Notes: generated by a model from the letters alone, not told the origin. A DNA stretch of 64,000 nucleotides from Aeromicrobium flavum (GCF_007992115.1 NZ_BJZQ01000001.1:529888-593887); one strand, 5' to 3'; shown: positions 27,442 through 36,567, counted from the stretch's first letter. Translations and numbers: made by a program.

Positions 27442-28047
27442 TCAGGACCCGAGGAGACTGTTCATCAGGTCGATTTCAGCCTGCTGGTCGCTGATCACCT
27501 TCTGTGCCATCGCGATCGCGTCGGCATTCTCGCCGTCCTGGACTTCCGTCTCGGCCATGGCGACCGCACCCTCGTGGTGCTCGATCATCATCTGCAGGAA
27601 CATGCGGTCGAACTCAGCGCCAGATGCATCCTCGAGGGACTTCATGTCCTCCTCGTCCATCATCCCGGCCATGCCGCCTTCGTCACTGGACCCGTGGTTC
27701 ATGTCCCCGTGGTCCATCTCCCCGGACGGCACGTCTTCACCCCAGCTCTCGAGCCAGCCCTCAAGGGTCTCGATCTCGGGACCCTGCGCGGCTTCGATGT
27801 CGGCAGCCAAGGACTTGACTTCGTCGCTGCCGGCACGTGTCTCGGCGACCTTGGCCATCTCGATCGCCTGCTCGTGGTGAGGGATCATCTGTTGGGCGAA
27901 CGTGACATCCGCGTCATTGAACGGGGCGCTCTGGCTGGAGGAGGAGCCCGTGTCGCTCGACTTTCCGCCATCGGAATCGTCGCTGCATGCGGCCAGGGTG
28001 AGACCGATCGTCGCGAACAGCGTGAGAGCCGCCAGCTTCCTCTTCAT
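27442..28047 (-). CDS. DUF305 copper-associated lipoprotein
   Basis: 201 aa, starts MKRKLAALTLFATIG with lipobox LAAC. Two DUF305 helical repeats: MIPHHEQAIEMAKVAE and MIEHHEGAVAMAETEV, each with the paired His and Met residues of the family, joined by a Met/His-rich segment (MDHGDMNHGSSDEGGM and MAGMM). DUF305 proteins occur in copper resistance loci and probably bind Cu on the cell surface. A CTTCA-type box is 80 bp upstream. Confidence 0.88.
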   Translation of the reverse strand: MKRKLAALTLFATIGLTLAACSDDSDGGKSSDTGSSSSQSAPFNDADVTFAQQMIPHHEQAIEMAKVAETRAGSDEVKSLAADIEAAQGPEIETLEGWLESWGEDVPSGEMDHGDMNHGSSDEGGMAGMMDEEDMKSLEDASGAEFDRMFLQMMIEHHEGAVAMAETEVQDGENADAIAMAQKVISDQQAEIDLMNSLLGS

Positions 28048-28127
28048 CAGGTTTTCTCCATCTCTGGTCGTCTTCAGTACGCCAGCGAGTCTGCCTCCCG
28101 AATGTGAAGAGCGACCACGCTCAGTCC

Positions 28128-28143
28128 TCAAGGTTCCATGAAG
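28128..28143 (-). promoter_or_regulatory. CTTCA-N6-CTTGA box (site 6)
   Basis: Minus strand CTTCATGGAACCTTGA, one mismatch to the consensus, 80 bp before the DUF305 gene, matching the spacing at the other sites. Confidence 0.55.
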
Positions 28144-28222
28144 ACTCCGGGACTGCGCCGGGTCCGAGGCTCCCGGTTGGTCGACCGGGGCGGTCGCACA
28201 CACGTTGAAGGCGAGAGTTCAA

Positions 28223-28241
28223 CTACTAGGAAGCATAGTAG
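28223..28241. promoter_or_regulatory. BlaI-type operator A (resB1)
   Basis: CTACTA-GGAAGCA-TAGTAG, perfect 6-bp arms with a 7-bp spacer. It ends 9 bp before the resB1 ATG, so it must overlap the promoter or transcription start. Confidence 0.85.
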
Positions 28242-28250
28242 ACTCCAGCC

Positions 28251-29816
28251 ATGGTCGACGAGGCGCTCAAGGAGAGAGATCAGTCGAAGTCGCCGACGCC
28301 AACCCGGACTGTCTACGGGTGGGGCTGGGGCCGCTGGGCGTGGCGAACGCTGACGTCGATGCGGACCGCCGTGATCCTACTGGCGCTGCTCGCGCTGGCG
28401 GCGATCCCCGGATCGTTCCTGCCACAACGGAACGTGGCGACCGATCCCGCGGCCGTCCCCCTCTTCTACCGAGACCATCCCACCATGGCGCCATGGCTCG
28501 ACCGACTCTTCTTGTTCGACGTCTACGCGTCTCCGTGGTTCGCGGCGGTGTACCTGCTGCTGCTCGTGTCCATGACCGGCTGTGTCCTCCCTCGATGCGC
28601 GAAGCTCTGGCAGGAGTGTCGCGCGGAGCCGACACGTGCTCCGACCCGCTTGTCGCGGATGGATGGTCATCGCGAGCTGTCCGTGCAGTCAGACCGTGGC
28701 TCGGTGCTGCGACGCGCAACTGAGATTCTTTCGCGGCGCGGTTACCGGGTCGTGCAGGCGCCTGGGGAAGTCCGGGCGGAGAAGGGCTACGTCCGCGAGG
28801 TCGGGAACCTCATGTTCCACCTCTCGCTGTTGCTGTTGTTGGTGGGCATGGCCAGTGGCAAGCTCCTCGGGTTCGAAGGTCGAGCCGCGCTCGCCGACGG
28901 GGACACCTTCACCAACGTCGAGTCGTCCTACGACGAGTTCTCCCGGTCGGCCCTCACCCGCGTCGATGAGCTGACTCCGTTCTCGGTCACCTTGGACGGC
29001 TTGGACGCCGAGTTCGCCCTCAGCGGTGCGCGTGCGGGGGAGCCTCGCAAGTTCGACGCCACGGTGACCTACCTGCAGGCCGACGGAACAGAGAAGTCCG
29101 CCAGCATCAAACCCAATCAGCCCCTCGACATCGAGGGAACCAAGTTGTTCCTCACGGGGCACGGCTACGCGCCGCGCGTCACGGTCCGCGACGGTACCGG
29201 TGAGGTCGTGTTCGCCGGTCCGGTGATTTTCCTGCCGATCGAGAACAACTTCACGAGCGACGGAGTCGTCAAGGCGCCGAACGCCCAGCCGACACAGCTC
29301 GGGTTCGAGGGTCTCTTCTTGCCGACGGCTCCCACCAATGAGGGCGACCGCTCGCAGTTCCCCGGTTTGATTGCCCCGCGGTTGGACCTGACTGCCTACA
29401 CCGGTGATCTCGGGATGGACCGGGGTGCTCCTCAGTCGGTGTACGCCATCAAGCTCGACGGCATGGAGGAAGTGGCTCAGAAGCAGATGCGGGTGGGCGA
29501 CTCGTTGGAGCTGCCCGACGGAGCCGGCAGCATCACCTTCGATGGCGTGTCACGGTTTGCCAACTTCCAGATCGCCTATGACCCGGGCAAGGAGATCTCG
29601 CTGGTCGCAGCGATCTTCCTGATGATCGGCCTCACCACGTCGCTGCTCATACGTCGCAGGCGGGTGTGGGTCCGTGCCACTGACTCCGGGCCGACGGTCA
29701 CGGTGGAGATCGCCGGCCAGTCGCTGACCCGCAGGGATCTTCCCCCCGCGGATCTGGTCCGCCTCGAACGAGAACTACTCAGCCTCAATGAATCCTTGGA
29801 AAGGACCCCGTCATGA
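28251..29816 (+). CDS. resB: System II cytochrome c biogenesis protein ResB, copy 1
   Basis: 521 aa. With CcsB/ResC it forms the heme-handling synthase that attaches heme to CxxCH apocytochromes outside the membrane. Early helices (MRTAVILLALLALAAIPGSF; YLLLLVSMTGCVLP), a third near residue 190, a large extracytoplasmic domain, and a last helix around 460 with EISLVAAIFLMIGL. It overlaps ccsB by ATGA. The paralogue at 49109-50647 is very similar by eye (for example LPQRNVATDPAAVP against LPQRNVATNPGAVP). Control by the BlaI-type operator just upstream is inferred. Confidence 0.9.
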   Translation: MVDEALKERDQSKSPTPTRTVYGWGWGRWAWRTLTSMRTAVILLALLALAAIPGSFLPQRNVATDPAAVPLFYRDHPTMAPWLDRLFLFDVYASPWFAAVYLLLLVSMTGCVLPRCAKLWQECRAEPTRAPTRLSRMDGHRELSVQSDRGSVLRRATEILSRRGYRVVQAPGEVRAEKGYVREVGNLMFHLSLLLLLVGMASGKLLGFEGRAALADGDTFTNVESSYDEFSRSALTRVDELTPFSVTLDGLDAEFALSGARAGEPRKFDATVTYLQADGTEKSASIKPNQPLDIEGTKLFLTGHGYAPRVTVRDGTGEVVFAGPVIFLPIENNFTSDGVVKAPNAQPTQLGFEGLFLPTAPTNEGDRSQFPGLIAPRLDLTAYTGDLGMDRGAPQSVYAIKLDGMEEVAQKQMRVGDSLELPDGAGSITFDGVSRFANFQIAYDPGKEISLVAAIFLMIGLTTSLLIRRRRVWVRATDSGPTVTVEIAGQSLTRRDLPPADLVRLERELLSLNESLERTPS

Positions 29817-30727
29817 CCTGGGCTCGGCTGTCGGACGACCTTGTCGTCGCCACCATGATGATCCTCGCGTTGGCGTTCTGCCTCTATGCGGTGAGCATGG
29901 CTCAACGCACCACACGGCAGCGAGGAGTCGCGAAGGAACCAGTGACCACACCCGCCGCCGCGTCCTCAGCGGCGGGAGACGCCCTCGAGCACCCGCCCGA
30001 GGTGGGCGCGCCGTGGAGCGAGCGGACCGCGCGGATCGCGTCGGTCATGGTCGTGATGGGCCTCGTACTCAATGCGGCCGCGGTCCTGGCACGCGGAATC
30101 GCGGCCGAGCGAGCGCCGTGGGGAAACATGTACGAGTTCGCGATCGTGGGTTCGACCGCGATTCTCGGAGCCTATGTCGCGGGCCTGTCCCGGTATCCGC
30201 TCCACAGGCTGGGGATCTGGGTGATCGGACTGGTGCTCGTGACTCTCGGAAGCGCGGTCACCGTCCTGTACACGCCCGTTGATGCGCTGATCCCCGTTCT
30301 CGATTCGTACTGGTTGGCGATCCACGTAGGGGCCGCGATCGTCTCGGGCGGCGCGTTCACCGTCGCAGCGGTGACCTCGGCCGTCCAGCTGTTCAGGCCC
30401 GGGCGTCACCCCGAGCGTGACGAGATGCTGGAGCGGGTTTCCTACGGGTTGATCGTGTTCGCCTTCCCCGTCTGGACGTTCGCGGTCATCGCCGGCGCGG
30501 TGTGGGCCGAAGCAGCGTGGGGACGCTACTGGGGCTGGGATCCGAAGGAGACCTGGGCCTTCATCACCTGGGTGTTCTACGCCGCGTACCTCCACGCCCA
30601 GTCGACCGCCGGGTGGAAGGGCAAACGCGCTGCCTGGTTCAGCATCGCGGGGTACATCGCGTTCCTGTTCAACTTCATCGGCGTCAACATGTGGGTCGGG
30701 GGACTCCACTCCTACGCAGGAGTCTGA
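29813..30727 (+). CDS. ccsB: Cytochrome c heme lyase subunit CcsB/ResC, copy 1
   Basis: 304 aa, seven or eight helices. The heme-binding tryptophan-rich stretch WGRYWGWDPKETWAFITW is intact, and conserved His residues lie in HVGAAIVSGG and in the C-terminal GGLHSYAGV. Partner of ResB; the two genes overlap by 4 bp. It converges with lnt1, 34 bp apart. No cytochrome c gene is present in the window, so the substrate must be encoded elsewhere. Confidence 0.92.
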   Translation: MTWARLSDDLVVATMMILALAFCLYAVSMAQRTTRQRGVAKEPVTTPAAASSAAGDALEHPPEVGAPWSERTARIASVMVVMGLVLNAAAVLARGIAAERAPWGNMYEFAIVGSTAILGAYVAGLSRYPLHRLGIWVIGLVLVTLGSAVTVLYTPVDALIPVLDSYWLAIHVGAAIVSGGAFTVAAVTSAVQLFRPGRHPERDEMLERVSYGLIVFAFPVWTFAVIAGAVWAEAAWGRYWGWDPKETWAFITWVFYAAYLHAQSTAGWKGKRAAWFSIAGYIAFLFNFIGVNMWVGGLHSYAGV

Positions 30728-30761
30728 GACCCGCGACGCACGGAGCCCGGCGCGCTGCTCC

Positions 30762-32369
30762 TCACGCGGGATCGCTGGCGCGTCGGGCTCGTCTCGACGC
30801 TGCGTATCGCCATGCTGCGAGAAGCAGGGCGACCATGGCGCCACCGACGATCACCAGCGTGCGTTGTTGCTCGAAGCGCACCGCCGGAGTGAGACCAGCA
30901 CGAAGCTGCACCGTCTCGATCAACACCTCGGTGCCTCGGGACTGGTTCCGTGCGCGGACCGAGCCGTCCGCTGAGATGAACCCCGAGACACCGTTGGTCG
31001 ATGCCACCACGACGTCCCTGCCCAGTTCGACGGCTCGAGCGCGAGTGATCTCGAACTGTTGTGCCGGTTGAGCGGTGCCGGTGAACGTGGCGTTGCTGGT
31101 CTGCACCACGGCCACGTGAGCGCCGCGTCTCACTTGGGCGGGCAGCACGTCGTCGTACGCCACGTCGAAGCAGATGGCGTCGGCGACCGGCACGCCGTTG
31201 ACCTGCAACGGCACCTGTCCGCTCCCGGGCAGCATGTCGCGAGGGATCTCCTCGAAGCGCGAGAACCGGTCACCGATGATCGGTCGCCAAGGGATGTACT
31301 CGCCGAACGGCACCGGGTGAGCTTTGGTGTAGGAGTCGACGGGAATGCCATCGGAGGACCACAGGACTCCCCGGTTGAACGCCTGCTCAGGACGGGGACC
31401 GTCGACGATCGCGCCGACGAGCACTGGCGCGTCGACAGCCACTGCCGCATCACCGATCGCCTCACTCAGGGCGGGATCCCCGGCCGGGTCAAGGGCAGTG
31501 GCGTTCTCTGGCCACACCACCAGGTCCACCGATCGCCCTTGCGCCGTCAGTGACGTCGCCAGCCGCTGGGTGGCCGCGAGATGATTGCGGGTGACGGCCC
31601 GGTGGTGTGCGACCAGGTCGGTGCCGTCGCCCGGCACCCCGCCCTGAACCACCGCGACTCGAGCGGATCCAACGCTGGGGACGCGGAAGGGCAGCGTGGC
31701 CGCGACCAGGCCGATGGTCATCGGAATCACGAGCCACAGGACCATGACGCGCCGGGGGAGCAGGACGAGGTGGGCCACCCCGAACCCGGTCGTCGCGACC
31801 AGCAGACTGGTGCCGGCGATACCGAGGTGAGCAAGGGCGGGCTCCCACGGCGAATCGAGGGCGGTGACTCCCAGTCGCCCCCAAGGCATCCCGCCCAGAG
31901 GCCAGCTGCTTCGTATCGTCTCCGCGCTGACCCAGATCAGCCCGCCCCACAGCGGCGCCGCAGGCACGTCGCGGACCACCCGGATGCCCAGGCTGGCGAT
32001 CGCAAGGAAGAGAGCTTGTGCCGTACCGAGTGCCAGCCACGCGGCCGTGCCGATGGATTCGTCCAACCACCAGAGCAGCGGAAGCATGTACGCGAGTCCG
32101 AAGCACAGGCCCAGTACTGGCGCACGGCTCCGAGACTCGCGTTGAATTCCCCACCACAGGAGTGCCATCGCGACAGGAGCCGCCACGCGGAATCCGAGTG
32201 GCTCGAAGGACGATGCCGCCAGGAGCCCCCCGAGGCTCATGGCGATGACTGAAGACCCCATGCGTGGGACCAGGCTCGTGGGCGCGGCCGAGAAGTCAGG
32301 CAAGAGTCGGCGAAGCGGGCCCCTCGAGGTGGTCTCGAAAACGATCACCCGGACCACCCCAGGCGGCAC
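30762..32369 (-). CDS. lnt: Apolipoprotein N-acyltransferase, copy 1
   Basis: 535 aa from GTG at 32369. About seven N-terminal helices are followed by a nitrilase-fold domain on the outer face with the catalytic Glu-Lys-Cys triad in VVWPENAT, YTKAHPVPFGEY and AICFDVAYDD. Lnt adds the third acyl chain to lipoproteins. It is the last gene of the ccdA1-tlpA1-cueP-lnt1 operon, 6 bp after cueP, itself a lipoprotein. A close paralogue closes the matching operon at 51604-53151. Confidence 0.9.
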   Translation of the reverse strand: MPPGVVRVIVFETTSRGPLRRLLPDFSAAPTSLVPRMGSSVIAMSLGGLLAASSFEPLGFRVAAPVAMALLWWGIQRESRSRAPVLGLCFGLAYMLPLLWWLDESIGTAAWLALGTAQALFLAIASLGIRVVRDVPAAPLWGGLIWVSAETIRSSWPLGGMPWGRLGVTALDSPWEPALAHLGIAGTSLLVATTGFGVAHLVLLPRRVMVLWLVIPMTIGLVAATLPFRVPSVGSARVAVVQGGVPGDGTDLVAHHRAVTRNHLAATQRLATSLTAQGRSVDLVVWPENATALDPAGDPALSEAIGDAAVAVDAPVLVGAIVDGPRPEQAFNRGVLWSSDGIPVDSYTKAHPVPFGEYIPWRPIIGDRFSRFEEIPRDMLPGSGQVPLQVNGVPVADAICFDVAYDDVLPAQVRRGAHVAVVQTSNATFTGTAQPAQQFEITRARAVELGRDVVVASTNGVSGFISADGSVRARNQSRGTEVLIETVQLRAGLTPAVRFEQQRTLVIVGGAMVALLLAAWRYAASRRARRASDPA

Positions 32370-32375
32370 ATCGAG

Positions 32376-32963
32376 TCAGACGAGTTTGAGCGTTGTCACG
32401 CACGTGGGTGCGTCCGGCTTCGTGGTGAAGTCAACGGTCCCTGTCTTGTCGCCCAGGCGAATCGACATGGTCCCCTCGATGTCGGCCGGCAGCCAGAATC
32501 CGACGAACCCGTTCGAGTACGTTTCGACGTCCTCGTCCACGATCACCGTGTCGTTGGTCTTGTCCACAATCTTCACGCGCACCTCGGTGTCACCCAACTC
32601 GCCCTTGCACGTGGTCAGCGAGTGGAAGAAGCACTCGTGCGTTTGCGAAATGAAGGGTGCTGCGGACAGGTAGAAGCGGTCACGGTCCAACGGGACGCTG
32701 CCTTCACTGCCGCCAGCGCTGAGGATCAGCTCGTTCGCTCTCACCGAGGCCATCAGGTCAGTCGGTCGCTGGTCCACCGGGAGGCGATCCAACGCGTTGA
32801 TCACCTCATCTGCAGATTTTCCGGCGAGCCCATACGGCTCCAGGATCTGTTGCGTGTCAGCGGACTCGCCCTTCGCAATTTCGTTCCCGCCGCGTTCTGA
32901 CGGGCTGCCGCAAGCGGACAGGACGAGGATCCCGAGAATCGCGATACAGAACAGTCTCTTCAT
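32376..32963 (-). CDS. cueP: CueP periplasm-facing copper-binding lipoprotein
   Basis: 195 aa. Signal peptide with lipobox LSAC (lipidated C18). The core matches CueP of Salmonella: LAGKSADEVINALDRLP, FYLSAAPFISQTHECFFHSLTTCKGEL with C111, H114 and C119, GFWLPADIEGT, and a C-terminal DAPTCVTTLKL carrying a third conserved Cys. CueP binds and reduces or buffers copper and has been linked with thiol-disulfide enzymes, which fits its position downstream of tlpA and ccdA. A truncated second copy lies at 38514-38718. Confidence 0.9.
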   Translation of the reverse strand: MKRLFCIAILGILVLSACGSPSERGGNEIAKGESADTQQILEPYGLAGKSADEVINALDRLPVDQRPTDLMASVRANELILSAGGSEGSVPLDRDRFYLSAAPFISQTHECFFHSLTTCKGELGDTEVRVKIVDKTNDTVIVDEDVETYSNGFVGFWLPADIEGTMSIRLGDKTGTVDFTTKPDAPTCVTTLKLV

Positions 32964-33024
32964 CGGTGTGCGTTTCCTATTCTTCACGTGGATCTGGTGG
33001 TCGTGACCTGTGGGTTCTGTGCCA

Positions 33025-33639
33025 TCACGGGACGTCGTCCGTCTCCCGGAGTACTGCTTCGAGCAGGCTGCGCAGCGTTGCAGCGGTGGCCGGACCAATG
33101 ACACGGGCGGCAACTCTGCCCCGGCGATCCACCACGAGTGTCGTGGGGACCGCTGAAGTCGTCAGGGCTCCACCGAACGACAATGTCGCCGTCGAGGAGT
33201 CCTGAGCGATCACGCTGTCGTACGGGATCTCGTAATCGCGTTCGAAGGCACGTGCCGCCGCCTCGTTGTCTCGAACGTTGATGCCCATGAATGTCACCGC
33301 ATCTCCGTACTGATGGGCGACCTCGACGAGGTCAGGTGCCTCGGTCGCGCAAGGGACGCACCATGAACCCCACACGTTGTAGACGGTCACCTCGCCGCGC
33401 AAGCTGTCCGTGTCGATGGTCTTCCCGCTGAGCAAGCGGGCTTTGAACGGCCGCGACTGGACGCGATCCGCCGATTCGTACTCCTCGATGATTGATCCTC
33501 CGTCGGCTCGGGCGGCCGATGTTGGTGTGGACGCGTTGCTGGACCACCACCACGCGAGAATGCCGAGCGTCGCCAGGACGGCAAGTGCTGCGAGAGTCCT
33601 CTTCCTGGTGCGGTGGGGGGTTCGAGATGGAGTAGTCAC
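33025..33639 (-). CDS. TlpA/ResA-type thiol-disulfide oxidoreductase, copy 1
   Basis: 204 aa, GTG start. One N-terminal membrane anchor, then a thioredoxin fold facing out with the active site WCVPC (C94, C97) and a cis-Pro in SAVPTTLVV. It should keep apocytochrome CxxCH (or CueP) cysteines reduced, taking electrons from CcdA encoded directly upstream. The paralogue at 53943-54569 has the same Cys numbering. Confidence 0.88.
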   Translation of the reverse strand: MTTPSRTPHRTRKRTLAALAVLATLGILAWWWSSNASTPTSAARADGGSIIEEYESADRVQSRPFKARLLSGKTIDTDSLRGEVTVYNVWGSWCVPCATEAPDLVEVAHQYGDAVTFMGINVRDNEAAARAFERDYEIPYDSVIAQDSSTATLSFGGALTTSAVPTTLVVDRRGRVAARVIGPATAATLRSLLEAVLRETDDVP

Positions 33640-33654
33640 GGGTCAGGACCGCTT

Positions 33655-34434
33655 TCAGATCGGAGGATTCCACGTGTCGACAAGGCCTTGGGTGGCGGCC
33701 ATCAGTTCGGACCACCATCCGGTCAGTTGCAGGACGCCCAGAGCAATGAGGAAACCGCCGCCGACTCGAGCCATGTTCGCGGAGTGCTTGCGAGCCCATG
33801 CGGTGCGTCGCATCCAGTTGGTCACGGAGAACGCGGCAATCAGGAAAGGGATCCCCAGGCCCAAGCTGTACGCGAAGGCGAGGCCAGCTCCTCGTCCCGC
33901 GGTGGCTGACGTTGTGGCCAGAGCGAGTACCGCCGCGAGCGCGGGTCCGATGCAGGGGGTCCACCCGACTCCGAAGACGATTCCGAGTAGAGGGGCACCG
34001 GCCAGGCCGACGCGCGGCCGGTACTTGAGTCGGACGGTTCTGTTCACGAACCGAAGGCCCGAGCCGGACAACGCGAAGCCCAGGCCCATCAGCACCGTGA
34101 GGACTCCGGACCAGCGGATGATCTGGTCCTGGTGCTCAACGAGTTGGGAACCGAGGATGCCGAAGAGCGCGCCGTAGCTGGTGAATACGGCAGCGAATCC
34201 CAGCACGAACAGTCCGGCGCCGACCAGTGTGCGCCCGCGGCCATGAGAAGCCTCGCCGCGTAGTTGGCGCGCCACGGTTGATTCCTGCCCCTCGACTCCC
34301 GCGACGTAAGAGAGGTATGCGGGCACGAGGGGGAGGGAGCACGGTGAGAAGAAGGAGACGACGCCAGCGATCACCGCTACGAGCATTGCGAGGATCAGCG
34401 ATCCGGAGAGGATGGTTTCCTGCAGCTCGATCAT
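33655..34434 (-). CDS. ccdA: Thiol-disulfide interchange membrane protein CcdA, copy 1
   Basis: 259 aa with six helices. The two membrane cysteines that carry electrons from thioredoxin are in [16 protein letters not shown] and [15 protein letters not shown]. First gene of the operon ccdA1-tlpA1-cueP-lnt1. The BlaI-type operator B lies 103 bp upstream. The paralogue at 54578-55354 is near-identical in both Cys regions. Confidence 0.92.
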   Translation of the reverse strand: MIELQETILSGSLILAMLVAVIAGVVSFFSPCSLPLVPAYLSYVAGVEGQESTVARQLRGEASHGRGRTLVGAGLFVLGFAAVFTSYGALFGILGSQLVEHQDQIIRWSGVLTVLMGLGFALSGSGLRFVNRTVRLKYRPRVGLAGAPLLGIVFGVGWTPCIGPALAAVLALATTSATAGRGAGLAFAYSLGLGIPFLIAAFSVTNWMRRTAWARKHSANMARVGGGFLIALGVLQLTGWWSELMAATQGLVDTWNPPI

Positions 34435-34536
34435 GGGAGTCCGCCGAGCTCACCGGCACCTCGAGTGCATGGACCCATCGGCCCTTGTCGCACCACGGTC
34501 ATACCCCTAGTCGGTCGAGAACGAACGTTGATCCAT

Positions 34537-34555
34537 CTACTAAGGAAGATAGTAC
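34537..34555. promoter_or_regulatory. BlaI-type operator B (ccdA1 operon)
   Basis: CTACTA-AGGAAGA-TAGTAC, one arm base off perfect symmetry, upstream of ccdA1. Seven of the seven spacer positions are purine-rich as in site A. Confidence 0.8.
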
Positions 34556-34604
34556 ATGGTGCTCGAGAGCCTCGGGTTGTCGCATTGGCGGCCCGCCGTT
34601 TGAG

Positions 34605-35582
34605 TCAGGAGAAGAGAGCGGGGCGACTGCAACAAGCGTGAGTGAAGCCGCTCTCCCCGCCCGAGTAGGCGGTCAGGAGCGCCGGCGCCGCACTCGTCCC
34701 CACGATTGCCGCCACGATCAGACCAGTGGTCATCCGGCGGAGCGGCGGCTGCGGCTGAACCAGTCGTCGTGCCCGAGCCAGCGTCGCGCCTCCTGTGGCG
34801 GCCAAGGCGCCGGAGGGAACACGCGATGGGGTCATGACGGCGAGTTGGAGCAGCGCTGAGGCAAGTTCGGGGCCGTCCTCGGTCCCGATACCGTCGTCAG
34901 CATGCATCTCCGCGAGATCGGCGATCTCCTGGTGAGCGACGCCGAAGAAGGGCAGGAGCGGGAGTGCCTCCGCGAGAGCCAGCGACCGTTGGACCAGACG
35001 ATCGTGACGCGCGGCGAGGTGAACTCGCTCATGTCGCAGGACCAACTCCAACTGCCTGGCGGTCAGGTGGTCGGCGGCCCCGCGGGTCACGATGATCTTC
35101 CCCCGGCGCGACCTGCGTCCATCGGGAATGCAGTAGACAGCCGCGGAACCGTGATCGAGCACGACCACGTCCTGACCGAGTGGGCTTTCGACGAGAGCAA
35201 GAGCCTGACGGTGCTGGCGGCGGGCGAGAGTCGCCTCGCGATGATGCCTCGCGAGTGCTCGGGCAACGCGCCCCATCACCAGGAAGAACAGTCCGAATCC
35301 AACGGCGCTGACCGCCGCCCCGGCCGGGGTTGAGTACTGTCGCCGAAGCTCGACGAAGCAAGCGTGAAGAATCTCTCCTGCGGTGCCCACCGGCGAGAAC
35401 CCGGGCAGTGCGAGGCAGATCGACCCGAGCAGCAGGGAAACTACGACCGCGCCCGCGAGGGCCTGCCAGAACGCAATGGCGAGCCGTGGGGAGCGATGCG
35501 TCCAACGAGCACGACCAAGCCCGAAGTGGCCGGCCAGCATGAATGCCCCTGCCAGGGCGAAGAACCCCGCCGCATGGTTCAT
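34605..35582 (-). CDS. M56-family membrane metalloprotease (BlaR1-type sensor), copy 1
   Basis: 325 aa. Three or four N-terminal helices (about residues 4-20, 36-60, 88-108), a cytoplasmic zinc protease domain with HERVH at 184-188, and a last helix near residues 285-305. In BlaR1/MecR1 proteins this helix leads to a large penicillin-binding sensor; here only about 20 residues remain, ending FTHACCSRPALFS. H315, C317 and C318 recur at the same positions in copy 2 and look like a soft-metal ligand. Coupled to blaI by a 4-bp overlap; it should inactivate that repressor by proteolysis. Confidence 0.88.
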   Translation of the reverse strand: MNHAAGFFALAGAFMLAGHFGLGRARWTHRSPRLAIAFWQALAGAVVVSLLLGSICLALPGFSPVGTAGEILHACFVELRRQYSTPAGAAVSAVGFGLFFLVMGRVARALARHHREATLARRQHRQALALVESPLGQDVVVLDHGSAAVYCIPDGRRSRRGKIIVTRGAADHLTARQLELVLRHERVHLAARHDRLVQRSLALAEALPLLPFFGVAHQEIADLAEMHADDGIGTEDGPELASALLQLAVMTPSRVPSGALAATGGATLARARRLVQPQPPLRRMTTGLIVAAIVGTSAAPALLTAYSGGESGFTHACCSRPALFS

Positions 35583-35947
35583 GGGACGCCCTCGGGGTCA
35601 TTCCCCGGCTCTTGGAGGAGTTGACGCAAAGACGCCAAGGCTTCCTCATCCAGGCGGTCGACGAAGTGCATCAGCACCCCGCGCCGGTCCCCGCCGTCGG
35701 CGAGTGCGTTGCCGAGCAATGAGGCGGTGTACTCCTCGCGAGTCTCGCGCGGGCTGTAGACGTAGGCGCGGCCCTGACGCTCACGCGTCACGAACCCCTT
35801 GCCATGGAGGTTGTCCAGCACAGTCATGACTGTCGTGTAGGCAATGGTCCGGTCAGTCGCCATGAACTCCTGGACCTCGCGTACGGTCTGGGGCTGTTCG
35901 ACAGCCCACAGTCGCTGCATCACGGACGTCTCCAGCGGGCCCATCAC
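35579..35947 (-). CDS. blaI: BlaI/MecI-family repressor, copy 1
   Basis: 122 aa. Winged-helix N-terminal half (MQRLWAVEQPQTVREVQEF, then TTVMTVLDNLHGKGFVTR) and C-terminal dimerisation helices, the normal BlaI size. Operator C lies 16 bp upstream, so it should repress itself and the M56 gene. No beta-lactamase gene is present; the targets implied by shared operators are cytochrome c and copper genes. ATG codons at 35947 and 35944 are both possible. Confidence 0.92.
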   Translation of the reverse strand: MMGPLETSVMQRLWAVEQPQTVREVQEFMATDRTIAYTTVMTVLDNLHGKGFVTRERQGRAYVYSPRETREEYTASLLGNALADGGDRRGVLMHFVDRLDEEALASLRQLLQEPGNDPEGVP

Positions 35948-35962
35948 TCACCAACTCTCGGT

Positions 35963-35981
35963 CTACTATGGGACATCGTAT
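35963..35981. promoter_or_regulatory. BlaI-type operator C (blaI1)
   Basis: CTACTA-TGGGACA-TCGTAT, one perfect arm and one arm with two changes. It lies 16 bp before the blaI1 start. Weaker symmetry would suit an autoregulated gene. Confidence 0.65.
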
Positions 35982-36567
35982 CCGGGGTCCGTGAATCTGG
36001 TTCGCCGTGGCCCGCATCGACGCAGTGACAGATGGCGTGACCTAGGAACGCCGTCTACCGCTCGGTGCGCGTAGAGGGGGGCATCGGTTTGCTCGTACTC
36101 AGTTGGGACACGACTCGACTGGATCGAACGAAGCGCGTCCCATACTGGCCGCTTTGTGGCCTGATTGGCCCAGTTCTCGTTGCAGGTAGTCGGGTATCGT
36201 CGGAAGTGACCCGAAGGGATCATCCCTACCATTGGAGGGATTTCCGCGGTTCTCGGTACCCACCGTCTTGGCTCGTACGGAGCTCGGACTCGTCAGGGGT
36301 CGCAGGTTCAATCCAGGCAGCCAGCCGCGAGACCCCCGCTCCGACCGATCCGTCAATGGCACGCTTCCATCGACGAATGAGCGTAGGTCGGTGGCAGGAC
36401 GTACGCCGAGATCTGTCGCCGCTTATGGGCGCAAAACTCACCGACCCGGCGTGTGTCGTCTCGGAGACTGCAAGACCCTCTCGCTCTCGCCAGTGGGGTC
36501 TCGTGCCTCCGGTCAGGCGTGCGCCCGGCCAATTCCCGCTCGTAAGGGCGCATGGCGATGTCACGGT
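35982..36567. other. Non-coding junction region
   Basis: About 590 bp upstream of blaI1 with no supported gene. It holds the tRNA-Pro-like repeat at 36292-36322. Open frames here lack any recognisable protein pattern. Confidence 0.5.
36292..36322 (+). repeat. Degenerate direct repeat of the tRNA-Pro 3' end (candidate attR)
   Basis: The 16-mer GGGGTCGCAGGTTCAA at 36296-36311 is identical to tRNA-Pro positions 12358-12373 in the same orientation. The flanks GTCAGGG on the left and TCC..G.CAGCC on the right also match apart from single-base deletions. It could bound the first module (12.36-36.3 kb). Confidence 0.5.

Noticed and set aside
34497..34512. CsoR half-site (TACCCCTAG) upstream of ccdA1
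   Set aside because: Only one arm is present and the opposite GGGGTA arm is missing, so it is likely chance.
34605..35947. Beta-lactam resistance locus at the BlaI/M56 genes
   Set aside because: No beta-lactamase or penicillin-binding sensor domain is present; the shared operators point to copper and redox genes.
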